DNA from: UBA7477 sp045602925
GTDB lineage: Bacteria > Bacillota > Clostridia > Oscillospirales > Ruminococcaceae
Assembly: GCA_045602925.1 (NCBI GenBank)
Contig: JAZSCN010000005.1
Span: forward strand, 1 to 23,649
DNA: 23,649 nucleotides
Direction of reading: 5' to 3'
The notes beneath the pieces are model-generated. The model had not been told where the DNA came from. It searched no databases and worked only from the letters and a program-made list of their open reading frames with translations. Both the position numbers and the translations under genes were made by a program. This document shows, one piece after another, positions 1 to 7,370 of this stretch. The first letter of the stretch is position 1. Each line of letters opens with the position of its first letter.

Positions 1-143
1 CGTTCAGCGGCGATCTCTTCCACGATCGGCACTACCATACGGCAGGGGCCGCACCAGGGTGCCCAAAAGTCCAGAAGGACTTTCTTATCGGAATTTAATA
101 CTTCATTTTGAAAATTGTTTTTATTGATATTGATAGCAGACAT
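1..143 (-). CDS. trxA: Thioredoxin, N-terminal part (runs off the window)
   Basis: The 47 visible codons read MSAININKNNFQNEVLNSD and then a beta strand leading into FWAPWCGPCR, the WCGPC redox-active site of classical thioredoxins. Thioredoxin is a small cytoplasmic dithiol protein that reduces disulfides in target proteins and is recharged by thioredoxin reductase. The start ATG at 141-143 follows a strong AAGGAGG site at 149-155. The C-terminal half lies outside the window. Codon choice (GCC, GTG, CCG, CGT) is more GC-rich than in most genes to the right. Family assignment is secure from the active-site motif; which thioredoxin paralogue this is cannot be decided from the fragment. Confidence 0.93.
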   Translation of the reverse strand, partial: MSAININKNNFQNEVLNSDKKVLLDFWAPWCGPCRMVVPIVEEIAAE

Positions 144-175
144 ATTTACGTCCTCCTTTTTTTCTTTGTAGCTTC

Positions 176-209
176 ATTATATCACAGCTTTTGACATCGT
201 TCTGTGATA
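176..209 (-). promoter_or_regulatory. trxA promoter with extended -10 and overlapping operator-like dyad
   Basis: Read on the minus strand, TATAAT lies at 181-176 and is preceded by TGA, giving an extended -10 (TGnTATAAT); no good -35 is visible. A perfect 8-bp inverted repeat, TATCACAG (180-187) and CTGTGATA (202-209) with a 14-bp spacer, covers the -10 and the upstream polymerase contact region. TATCACA recurs near 244-250. This arrangement suggests a repressor or activator site controlling thioredoxin; the regulator is not identifiable from sequence. Confidence 0.55.
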
Positions 210-396
210 ACATCACATTTCTGCTTTTACTTCAATGTAGCCAATATCACAAGTCAATATGCACTTTCGAGAATTTTGCGTATTTCTACACTTTGCAAAA
301 TTGCTACCGTGTTTTGCTTGCTGTCTATGTACAGGTTGCGATGAAAAAACATTTCCTCTTTGTCTAATGCGGATCAATTTTTGATATAGAAAGAAA

Positions 397-446
397 AAAA
401 CAACCACCGGTGTTGAGAAAATTCAACGACTGCGAGGTTGTTTTTT
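397..446. terminator. Bidirectional intrinsic terminator
   Basis: AAAACAACC (397-405) pairs with GGTTGTTTT (436-444). An inner GTTGA/TCAAC hairpin (412-416/423-427) sits in the loop. T runs follow on the plus strand (441-446) and on the minus strand (complement of the A run at about 392-400), so it could stop transcription in both directions. It separates trxA from the gene-free stretch to the right. Confidence 0.6.
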
Positions 447-690
447 GACCACAGTTTATCCCACAGACACGCTCGGATTACACGGAAACAGTGGAGAAAG
501 AAAAGCCGTAAAGGATGTGTTTCCGAGCGGAAAGGGGCGGAAATGCTTAGAAATAAGCGGAAACAGGTACTCCCAAATTCTTTGGGACAGTGTCGAAAAA
601 AAATTGCAAGTAGTTATTCAACCTCATTTTTCCGGCTCTAACGGCTCATGCCGGTTGATACATGAAGTCATGTATCACACTCCAAAATAC
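447..690. other. Gene-free stretch with several strong inverted repeats
   Basis: No convincing gene is present: the plus-strand frames here have no ribosome binding site and run into the terminator at 692-732. Visible structures are GCTCGGA (471-477) with TCCGAGC (522-528); the overlapping alternative CGGAAACA (483-490) with TGTTTCCG (518-525); GCTTA-GAAA-TAAGC (545-558); TCCCAAA-TTC-TTTGGGA (571-587); CCGGC...GCCGG (632-636/650-654); and a perfect 10-bp dyad TGATACATGA/TCATGTATCA (656-665/668-677). Flanking terminators make this a candidate structured RNA or regulatory segment. No known riboswitch class was recognised. Confidence 0.4.
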
Positions 691-691
691 A

Positions 692-732
692 AATCGCCCG
701 ACGACTTGAAAAACCGGCGGGCGTGTTTTTCT
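692..732 (+). terminator. Intrinsic terminator between the structured stretch and pulA
   Basis: CGCCCGACG pairs with CGGCGGGCG (8 of 9 positions) around a CTTGAAAAAC loop, followed on the plus strand by a T-rich tail at 723-732. The minus-strand tail (ATTTGTATTTT) is poorer, so it may only weakly stop the pulA transcript. Confidence 0.55.
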
Positions 733-763
733 TAAAATGAACTGAGTTCTTTTTGCAAAAAAA

Positions 764-2785
764 TTAAAACTCGCTGTTTGAGAGGAAGTCTTCTCTATGC
801 TTTCTTTTAAGCTCTTCCCTTGCGTGCACGTCGGTCTGCACATTTTCTAGCACGACTGCACTTATTGGCGGAACTGAGAGGCACTTATTCCTGAGTGGGA
901 AGTTATGATGCTTTCCGTCGGGGGTAAGTCTTATACAGAAGTTGCCTTCGGGGAGTTGTAGCTTTGCTTGTTCTCTTGAAGGGTTTACAGCAACGATTAT
1001 GCACTTGTCGTCGTCCCGGAGCTTCATACAGACAGCGCCGTTTCCTTCGATATCGACAAATGACAGATGCTTTTCAATTTCCTCGGCAGTTGTGAGTCTG
1101 AACAGCTTGTTTTCCCGTCTTAGCTTTACAAGCTCTCTGCAATACGAGAAGACGTCATAATTCTTTGCCTTGTCCGTCCACTTTATGCTGTTTGTGAAGT
1201 CGCAGGACTTATAGCTGTTCTCGTCAAAGTGCTCGTGGATTGGCTTTGACTCATCAACAAGCGGTTTTGGCTTACTTCTCATAAAGTCCTGTCCGAGCTG
1301 GAGAAACGGTATTCCCTGTGCAAGCATCACGAGTGCGAGTGACAGCTTATGGGCTCTCTTGATTTCCTCCTCCGAGTAATCGTCGCAGGAGATAATGAGC
1401 TTATCGTACATTGTCCAGTTGTCGTGGGCTTCGCAATAATTTATCGTCTGGTGAGGCTCGGTTGCCCAGGCGGCTTCGTCATAGCCCTCTACCCCGCTAT
1501 GCTTTACAGAGCCTGCGAGACCTCTTTTTATAAAGCCTGCAAGGTCTGAGTTTCCTCCGACATAGCCACGCTTATAGACATCAAAGGTGTTTCCCTTTAT
1601 TGCATCACGGAAGTTGTCATTGAATACGCCCACTCTATCGAATGCGCCGATATTCCACTTGACGCAGCGCTTATCTTCGGGGATTGCACACATGCCACCC
1701 GACCAGCCCTCGCCATACATCATAATATACGGTGAAAGCTTTGAAAGCTCATCTCTAATAATATTGACTGTTTCGCAATCGAGCACGGCCATAAGGTCGA
1801 ATCTGAAGCCGTCGAGCTTATATTCCCTAGCCCAATAGAGCACAGAATCGACTATATATCTTCTGACCATTGCATGCTCTGAGGCGATTTCGTTACCGAC
1901 GCCTGAGCCATTAGAGAACTCGCCGTTTTCACAAAGTCTATGGTAATAATACGGCATTGAGAGGTGAAAATCAGATTTTTCGGTATAGTAGGTATGATTA
2001 TACACGACATCCATAATGACGCCGATGCCGTTTTTATGTAGTTCCATTATGAGCGTTTTAAGCTCAAACACTCTTGAATAAGGATTCTCGGCATTTGTTG
2101 AATACGAGCCTTCGGGACAGTTATAGTTCTTAGGGTCATATCCCCAATTATACTGCTTGTCATATGGCTTTGACTCGTCGACTGTTACAAAGTCGTAAAT
2201 CGGCAAAAGCTGAACGTGGGTTACGCCGAGCTCCTTAAGATGAGAAAGGCCGACGGTAACGCCGTTTTCGATAAGTCCGTCCTGAGCCATTCCCAGAAAC
2301 TTGCCTCTATACTTAAGCTTTACCCCACCCGAGGCATCTATTGAAAAATCTCTTATATGGCACTCATAGATAATGGCATCGCAGGGGTGCTCGATGCTTG
2401 GCCTTTTGACATCATCCCAGCCCAATGGATTCGTCTTTGCCATATCGACTATTGCAGACCTTGAGCCGTTGACTCCACAGCTTTTTGCGTACAGGTCGGC
2501 AGCTTCAAAATACTTTGAGTGGTCATACTCATAGACATAGGTATAAAAGCAACCTGCGAGGTTACGCAGAATTTCGACCTGCCAGCAGCCTGAATAGTGC
2601 TTTTCCATAGGGAGAGTTTCGATAAGATTTGAGCCGACGCCATCGGCATACACTCTTAGATAGACTCCTGTAGCAATCGGCGACCATGTTCTGAAAACAG
2701 TCTTGTCCTCTGAGAGCTCGACTCCCAGAGGACCACCGTAATAATTATCCTTATCAAATTGTTCAAAATCCGATATGCGATTCAT
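764..2785 (-). CDS. pulA: Type I pullulanase (GH13), cytoplasmic
   Basis: A 673-residue debranching enzyme that hydrolyses alpha-1,6 bonds of glycogen, pullulan or limit dextrins. The N-terminal ~110 residues resemble a CBM48-like domain. The catalytic barrel carries the type I pullulanase signature YNWGYDP (212-218) and the GH13 regions: DVVYNH (259-264), GFRFDLM with nucleophile D330, YGEGW with acid/base E359, and EAHDN with transition-state D455. There is no signal peptide, so it should act on internal glycogen or imported maltodextrin. It is the last gene of the operon starting at 6368, 29 bp after the MraY-type gene; that grouping with cell-wall and RNA genes is odd. The ATG at 2783-2785 begins MNRISDFEQF and fits the family's usual start. 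Family call is secure. Confidence 0.95.
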   Translation of the reverse strand: MNRISDFEQFDKDNYYGGPLGVELSEDKTVFRTWSPIATGVYLRVYADGVGSNLIETLPMEKHYSGCWQVEILRNLAGCFYTYVYEYDHSKYFEAADLYAKSCGVNGSRSAIVDMAKTNPLGWDDVKRPSIEHPCDAIIYECHIRDFSIDASGGVKLKYRGKFLGMAQDGLIENGVTVGLSHLKELGVTHVQLLPIYDFVTVDESKPYDKQYNWGYDPKNYNCPEGSYSTNAENPYSRVFELKTLIMELHKNGIGVIMDVVYNHTYYTEKSDFHLSMPYYYHRLCENGEFSNGSGVGNEIASEHAMVRRYIVDSVLYWAREYKLDGFRFDLMAVLDCETVNIIRDELSKLSPYIMMYGEGWSGGMCAIPEDKRCVKWNIGAFDRVGVFNDNFRDAIKGNTFDVYKRGYVGGNSDLAGFIKRGLAGSVKHSGVEGYDEAAWATEPHQTINYCEAHDNWTMYDKLIISCDDYSEEEIKRAHKLSLALVMLAQGIPFLQLGQDFMRSKPKPLVDESKPIHEHFDENSYKSCDFTNSIKWTDKAKNYDVFSYCRELVKLRRENKLFRLTTAEEIEKHLSFVDIEGNGAVCMKLRDDDKCIIVAVNPSREQAKLQLPEGNFCIRLTPDGKHHNFPLRNKCLSVPPISAVVLENVQTDVHAREELKRKHREDFLSNSEF

Positions 2786-2814
2786 AAGTTAAAAAACGTC
2801 CTTTATTTTATGCT

Positions 2815-3783
2815 TTAAAAGTAGATAAATGCAAGTGTTCCGAGAGATACGATGAGCTGGATTATCGCAAGTCTGAAAACGATATGTGTTGGTGACCAGC
2901 CGGAATTTTTCTTTAGGTGGTCGTGGATTGGAGTTCTGATATTCTTCATAAAGTTCTTCATTCTCAAAAACTTTATGCAGGAAATCTTAACGAGGGAAGC
3001 TCCACCGTCGATAATGAGCATAAGGCAAACCGGTATAAACAGAAGTGGTGCGCCTGTCTTCATCATAGCGACAGCGAGCAGTACTCCAATCGCTCTTGAG
3101 CCTGCGTCGCCCATAAGCATAACGCTCGGATTTGCGTTATACCAAAGATAAGCAATTATGCAAAGCACCATAACACCTATCATTGCGACAAAGCCGTTGT
3201 CTGTTCCGGTAAGCAGGTGGATTGCTACGCCTGCTGTTGCAAGGGAGATTATGCTGAGTGTTCCGCAAAGTCCGTCTACTCCGTCAGAGCAGTTTGTGAC
3301 ATTGATGCTACCCCACACGAGTGCTGCGCCCAAGATTACATACAGCACAGGTGGAATATCAAAGCTCATACCTAAAATTCTGGTATTTGCGACTGCGTTC
3401 TTATTGAAATACCAATATGCACCTGACATTGAAAGTGCGATAACGAGGTCTAAAAGTCCTTTCTTCACTCTGCCCCAAGGCACCTTTGCACTATCGTCTA
3501 AAAATCCACTGAGCATAGACAGATATATACCTGCGAGATAGATGATTCTTTCCAGATTCATAGGGATAACGAGTGCGCAGACAAGTGCAAAAACAGTTAC
3601 GAAGATAACGCCGCTACCTGTATACTTACCTGCTGACTGCTGTCCGTCTATTGCGAAATCTTTTCCGTGGTCTCTTGGAAGCACTCCTCTAAAGAGCCTG
3701 AGTGAAACGAGCGCTCCAAAAAATGCTAGCGCCACCAAAATCACAGCGAATACTTCCTTGCTGTCTATCAAGCTATACAGCAT
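2815..3783 (-). CDS. mraY: MraY-type phospho-N-acetylmuramoyl-pentapeptide transferase
   Basis: A 322-residue polytopic membrane enzyme of the MraY/WecA family, which transfers phospho-sugar from a UDP-linked precursor to undecaprenyl phosphate (lipid I in peptidoglycan synthesis if true MraY). Family motifs are in order: FLDDSAK with the Asp pair D96/D97; NVTNCSDGVDGL (161-172) with D167; and MGDAGS (224-229) with D226. The cytoplasmic His loop reads PIHDHLKKNSGW (285-296), where many MraY proteins have HHH. About ten hydrophobic segments are visible and the length matches MraY (~324). It lies outside any division/cell-wall cluster, between a nucleoside kinase and pullulanase. A WecA-like or other glycan-lipid transferase is the alternative; length and the GW after the His loop favour MraY. 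Confidence 0.82.
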   Translation of the reverse strand: MLYSLIDSKEVFAVILVALAFFGALVSLRLFRGVLPRDHGKDFAIDGQQSAGKYTGSGVIFVTVFALVCALVIPMNLERIIYLAGIYLSMLSGFLDDSAKVPWGRVKKGLLDLVIALSMSGAYWYFNKNAVANTRILGMSFDIPPVLYVILGAALVWGSINVTNCSDGVDGLCGTLSIISLATAGVAIHLLTGTDNGFVAMIGVMVLCIIAYLWYNANPSVMLMGDAGSRAIGVLLAVAMMKTGAPLLFIPVCLMLIIDGGASLVKISCIKFLRMKNFMKNIRTPIHDHLKKNSGWSPTHIVFRLAIIQLIVSLGTLAFIYF

Positions 3784-3824
3784 ATAATCTGTCCTTTCCG
3801 CATGATGCGTTCATTTATATTTCT

Positions 3825-4745
3825 TTAGCCGATGAATTCTCTCAGGAGAGAATTTTGAGGTACGACTTCCCTACTAACAGCTTCGCTTTCTCTTAAAACG
3901 ACCTCCATATCGGCAAAGTCGCTATAGAGTGGGAAGTTATCCTTCATTCTTAAAAACTCGTTATGTAAGACATCCTTATAGGTGCTTACCTCGTAGCCTA
4001 TAAAAGAGTCGATATGGAAGCTTGCATTACTCTTAAACGGCAGGATATATTTTTGTGCGCCGTTCTCGACGCTTTCATACCTACTAAGGCTATCCTCAAG
4101 TGCTCTGCCTCTATAGAGTCTATCACGGATAAGTCTACGCATAAGTCTTATTTTTGAAGGGTGCAAAACCTTACCGTTATCGGTCATAAGTCTTGTTCTG
4201 ACGCTTACATACACGCCACTTGAATAGCCTACACAGCTACCTGTTACAAGTGGGTTGAGAGCGTGTATTCCCTCTAAAATAACGAGCTCGCCCTTATTTC
4301 GTTTAAGCACCTTATCAGATATAGAGCTGACCTGCGTTTCAAAATTAAAGTGCGGGAGATTGACCGGCTCACAGTTAGCGATTTTCTCTAAATGCTCACT
4401 TAGAAGCTCGATATTGACTCTATACGGAGATTCGTAGTCGATAACGCCGTTAGGGCCCTTAGCCTTCTCGTTTTTATCGCAGGTATGGAAGTAATCGTCC
4501 ATAGCTATTGTGTGGGTTTCGACGCCCATTTTATCGAGGTATTCCTCGATACGCAGGGCAGTAGTAGTTTTTCCACTGCCTGACGGCCCTGAAAGCAGGA
4601 TAATCGGGCTATCGCTTGTATGCTCATAGAGGTTTTGGGCTATTGCTTCGAGCTTACTGTAATAGTCCTTCTCACACTTTTCTACAAAGCCCTTAGTATC
4701 CTTTTTTATATATTCACTAATTTCTTTAACCGAAAGAATATCCAT
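3825..4745 (-). CDS. Uridine kinase-like P-loop nucleoside kinase
   Basis: A 306-residue cytoplasmic kinase of the uridine kinase/phosphoribulokinase superfamily. It has a Walker A GPSGSGKT (53-60), the substrate-side acidic motif MDDYFH (82-87), a family-typical GPNGVIDYESPYRVN stretch (97-111) and Walker B-like VILEGIHALNP (155-165). This family phosphorylates uridine/cytidine or related small substrates with ATP or GTP. It has ~45 extra N-terminal residues and a C-terminal extension compared with classical Udk (~210 aa), so the substrate may differ. The stop lies 41 bp before the MraY-type gene and the start 21 bp after the MBL gene's stop, consistent with one operon. Superfamily is certain, substrate is not. 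Confidence 0.85.
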   Translation of the reverse strand: MDILSVKEISEYIKKDTKGFVEKCEKDYYSKLEAIAQNLYEHTSDSPIILLSGPSGSGKTTTALRIEEYLDKMGVETHTIAMDDYFHTCDKNEKAKGPNGVIDYESPYRVNIELLSEHLEKIANCEPVNLPHFNFETQVSSISDKVLKRNKGELVILEGIHALNPLVTGSCVGYSSGVYVSVRTRLMTDNGKVLHPSKIRLMRRLIRDRLYRGRALEDSLSRYESVENGAQKYILPFKSNASFHIDSFIGYEVSTYKDVLHNEFLRMKDNFPLYSDFADMEVVLRESEAVSREVVPQNSLLREFIG

Positions 4746-4766
4746 AGTGCAAATCCTTTCTATCGC

Positions 4767-6368
4767 TTACTCCCATCTGTTGCAGACCTCGTTAATCTTA
4801 TCTGCAAGCTTTGCGAGGTCCTTGTTGGTTCTGCCCTCGCTTGATTTTACAAGCTTTGTGAGTCTATCAAGCGAGCCTAAAAGCCTATTGTATACTGAAT
4901 TATTTGAGATATTATCCTGCTGTGGCTTGTTCTTTTCGATGAGGATTCCCTTTGTTTCCTCGATAAACTGACCTGTGAGGATATCGAAGGAAGTGCCGCT
5001 ATATGGCGCATAGGTGTTGAGTGAGAGCTTTTCCTTTAGCACATTAGCGAGGTTTTCTGCACACTCGTCCTCGCCGTGATTTACAAAGACAATCTTTGGT
5101 GTATTACCGAATTCCTGAGCCCATCTTACGAGTCCGTTCAAATCAGCGTGGCCACTGACGCCATTGAGTCTTACGACCTCTGCCTTTACAGCTACCTCAT
5201 CGCCAAACAGCTTGACTGTCTTTGCGCCACCTAAGATTGAGCTTCCAAGCGTATTATATGCCTGATAGCCTGCAAACATTACAGTACATTCCTCTCTCCA
5301 GAGGTTATGCTTAAGGTGATGCTTGATTCTGCCGGCTTCGCACATACCACTTGCAGAAATGATTACCTTAGGCTCTTTATCAAAGTTAATAAGCTTAGAT
5401 TCATCAGATGTAACGGCAACGGTAAGTCCGTCGAACACGATAGGGTCTGTACCCTTATTGACATACTCGAGGGCTTCCTCGTCGAAACAGTTTTCCTTAT
5501 TTACTGAGAAAATCTTAGTTGCCTCGATAGCGAGCGGGCTGTCGATATAAACCTTAAAGCTCTTCTTTTCGATAAGGCCTCTATCCTTGATTCTCTTTAT
5601 AAAGTAGAGAATCTGCTGAGTTCTGCCGACAGCGAAGGAAGGCACAACGAGGTTACCGCCTCTTGCGAAGGTACGGTTTATGATATCTGCAAGCTCCTGC
5701 TCGTAGTCGCCGGGAACTGTATGCTCTCTATCGCCGTAGGTTGATTCCATAACAACATAATCGGCTTCGCTGATATACTGAGGGTCTCTGATAAGAGGCT
5801 GGTTTATATTACCGATATCGCCTGAGAAAACGAGCTTTCTTGTTTCGCCGTTTTCTGTAAGCCACACTTCGATTGAAGCAGAGCCGAGAAGGTGACCTGC
5901 GTCTATAAATCTGACTGTAATACCCTCTGCGATTTCGCACTTTTCTTCATAAGGATGGGAAACAAACCTCTGTATAGTAGCTTCTGCGTCAGCCATTGTA
6001 TAGAGAGGGGTGTATTCTTCTTTACCCTTACGCTTATTCTTACGGCTACGCCATTCGGCTTCAAACTCCTGGATATGAGCTGAGTCACGAAGCATTATTG
6101 AGCAGAGATTTGCTGTTGCTCTTGTTGAGTGAATTTTCCCACAAAAGCCACCTGCTGAGAGAAGTGGCAAAAGTCCTGAATGGTCAACGTGTGCGTGTGT
6201 CAGGAGCACAAAGTCGATTTCTGACGGTGCACATGGAATTCTGGCGTTTTCGTAGATGTCCTTTCCCTGTTCCATACCGAAATCCACGAGGAACTTCTTT
6301 CCTGCTGCCTCGACATAGGTACAGCTTCCCGTAACCTCACGGCAAGCACCGATAAATACCATTTTCAT
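4767..6368 (-). CDS. MBL-fold beta-CASP ribonuclease-like protein
   Basis: A 533-residue metallo-beta-lactamase fold protein with a beta-CASP insertion, the architecture of RNA-processing nucleases (CPSF73/Ysh1 and RNase J relatives). Metal-ligand motifs visible: THAHVDH (57-63), GHLLGSAS (158-165), FSGDIG (181-186) and ESTYGD (208-213). The beta-CASP part has PSFAVGRTQQ, then SASGMCEAGRIKHH and VNHGEDE near the end of the core. The last ~65 residues are a charged tail. Role inferred from family: RNA cleavage or 5'-3' trimming in the cytoplasm. It is shorter and differently arranged than RNase J (~555 aa), and closer to the standalone YSH1-type family in bacteria. First gene of the operon; the ATG at 6366-6368 follows GGAAGG. 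Confidence 0.88.
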   Translation of the reverse strand: MKMVFIGACREVTGSCTYVEAAGKKFLVDFGMEQGKDIYENARIPCAPSEIDFVLLTHAHVDHSGLLPLLSAGGFCGKIHSTRATANLCSIMLRDSAHIQEFEAEWRSRKNKRKGKEEYTPLYTMADAEATIQRFVSHPYEEKCEIAEGITVRFIDAGHLLGSASIEVWLTENGETRKLVFSGDIGNINQPLIRDPQYISEADYVVMESTYGDREHTVPGDYEQELADIINRTFARGGNLVVPSFAVGRTQQILYFIKRIKDRGLIEKKSFKVYIDSPLAIEATKIFSVNKENCFDEEALEYVNKGTDPIVFDGLTVAVTSDESKLINFDKEPKVIISASGMCEAGRIKHHLKHNLWREECTVMFAGYQAYNTLGSSILGGAKTVKLFGDEVAVKAEVVRLNGVSGHADLNGLVRWAQEFGNTPKIVFVNHGEDECAENLANVLKEKLSLNTYAPYSGTSFDILTGQFIEETKGILIEKNKPQQDNISNNSVYNRLLGSLDRLTKLVKSSEGRTNKDLAKLADKINEVCNRWE

Positions 6369-6439
6369 ATAACTCTAACCTTCCCTTCAAGCGTAATGCC
6401 TATTTATTTTGTATCCATCTAAAGATACTATACATACAT

Positions 6440-6468
6440 ATTGTACCACAAATCGCACATTAAATCAA
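6440..6468 (-). promoter_or_regulatory. Promoter of the MBL-kinase-mraY-pulA operon
   Basis: On the minus strand, -35 TTGATT (6468-6463), a 17-bp spacer and -10 TACAAT (6445-6440) lie about 70 bp upstream of the MBL gene start. Spacing is ideal for sigma-A and there is no other good candidate in this gap. Confidence 0.65.
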
Positions 6469-6491
6469 TAACTGCGATAAGGTTTTTGCAT

Positions 6492-6519
6492 AAAAAAACA
6501 GACAGAGGCGAGCCGCCTC
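6492..6519 (-). terminator. Intrinsic terminator, second downstream of the ferredoxin gene
   Basis: On the minus strand GAGGCG-GCT-CGCCTC (6519-6505) is followed by TGTCTG and seven T (complement of the A run 6492-6498). It acts as a back-up terminator just upstream of the promoter at 6440-6468. Confidence 0.6.
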
Positions 6520-6577
6520 AGGCGATTTTATTATACGGTTTCTTTTCTCTTAGTGTTTGCATCCTCATAGCATACAT

Positions 6578-6608
6578 AAAAAAACAGGTATCTCATAATT
6601 GAGATACC
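6578..6608 (-). terminator. Intrinsic terminator of the ferredoxin gene
   Basis: A perfect 9-bp stem GGTATCTCA/TGAGATACC (6587-6595/6600-6608) with a 4-nt loop, followed on the minus strand by TG and seven T (A run 6578-6584). It lies 20 bp after the ferredoxin stop codon. Confidence 0.85.
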
Positions 6609-6627
6609 CGTTTTCATTATGTTTTAA

Positions 6628-6798
6628 TTACTCAGCCTTTGGAGCTTCAACAGGGCACGCACCTGCACAAGCGCCGCAATCGATGCAAGCGTCAGCGTCG
6701 ATAACGTACTTGCCGTCGCCCTCAGAGATAGCGCCTACTGGGCATTCGCCAGCGCATGCGCCACAGCCGATGCATTCATCAGTAATTGTATAAGCCAT
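6628..6798 (-). CDS. Clostridial-type 2[4Fe-4S] ferredoxin
   Basis: A 56-residue protein with two complete cluster-binding patterns, CIGCGACAGECP (C9, C12, C15, C19) and CIDCGACAGACP (C38, C41, C44, C48), separated by the usual ~18-residue linker. This is the small soluble low-potential electron carrier of anaerobes. The ATG (6796-6798) is preceded by AAGGAGG with 8-nt spacing. It has its own promoter (6860-6887) and terminator, but sits directly downstream of the indolepyruvate:ferredoxin oxidoreductase operon, so it may accept electrons from that enzyme as well as serve general metabolism. Very confident call from cysteine spacing and length. Confidence 0.95.
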   Translation of the reverse strand: MAYTITDECIGCGACAGECPVGAISEGDGKYVIDADACIDCGACAGACPVEAPKAE

Positions 6799-6859
6799 AG
6801 TGATAGCCTCCTTATGTAAAATAAAAATTAAAGTTCAGAGATTTTTTCTCCTACATACT

Positions 6860-6887
6860 ATAATACCACATTTTTTTAAAAATGCAA
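6860..6887 (-). promoter_or_regulatory. Ferredoxin gene promoter
   Basis: Minus strand -35 TTGCAT (6887-6882), 16-bp spacer, -10 TATTAT (6865-6860), about 60 bp upstream of the ferredoxin start. The -35 is weak (3 of 6). A short GTCTT/AAGAC hairpin (6888-6901) just upstream, followed on the minus strand by a T run, may terminate the preceding ACT gene. Confidence 0.45.
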
Positions 6888-6907
6888 GTCTTTTTTAAGA
6901 CATATTA

Positions 6908-7339
6908 TTATTCACTAAATAAATCGCCTGAATTTAGGAGATTAAAGCCCTTCTCCTTAAGCACCTTAGTAGCGAAGTCATTGTCTGCGACTCTGAGCAT
7001 TACATAAGCCTTGTCTTCCTCACGGCTTACAAAAGCGTACATATACTCTACGCCGATATTATCTGCATAGAGTGCTTCCATAACCTCTGCGAGTCCGCCC
7101 GGTCTGTCAGGGAGTCCTACTGCTAAAACCTTAGTAGTTGTTGCAGAAAAGTTATTTTCCTCAAGAATCTGCATAGCCTTTTCGGTATCGTTAACAACGA
7201 TTCTTAAGATACCGAAGTCGGTTGTATCTGCAAGTGACATAGCACGAATGTCGATTCCGCCGTCGCCTAAAAGTCTTGTTACTGCGGAAATCTTACCTGC
7301 TCTATTTTCCATAAATACAGAAATCTGCTTTACTGCCAT
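6908..7339 (-). CDS. Tandem ACT-domain regulatory protein
   Basis: A 143-residue protein made of two ACT domains: residues 1-68 (KQISVFMENRAGKISAVTRLL, then a second strand DFGILRIVV) and 70-140 (VGLPDRPGGLAEVMEALYADN, then AYVMLRVAD). ACT domains bind amino acids and usually sense them. No catalytic domain is attached. Such standalone double-ACT proteins are commonly encoded next to phenylacetate-CoA ligases of anaerobes, as here (31 bp after paaK). A role in sensing aromatic amino acids or the pathway intermediates is inferred, not shown. The start follows GGAGG with 7-nt spacing. Confidence 0.87.
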   Translation of the reverse strand: MAVKQISVFMENRAGKISAVTRLLGDGGIDIRAMSLADTTDFGILRIVVNDTEKAMQILEENNFSATTTKVLAVGLPDRPGGLAEVMEALYADNIGVEYMYAFVSREEDKAYVMLRVADNDFATKVLKEKGFNLLNSGDLFSE

Positions 7340-7370
7340 AATAATTCCTCCGTTTCTATTTTAAAAATGC

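Noticed and set aside
213..407. 64-codon minus-strand frame upstream of trxA
   Set aside because: Its GTG start lies inside a terminator stem, there is no ribosome binding site and the composition does not look coding.
455..470. DnaA-box-like TTATCCCACA
   Set aside because: It has an extra C relative to TTATCCACA, is single, and has no dnaA/dnaN or AT-rich unwinding context.
445..735. 96-codon plus-strand frame in the gene-free stretch
   Set aside because: No ribosome binding site, no recognisable motif, and its end runs through the stem of an intrinsic terminator; the region is better explained by structured nucleic acid.
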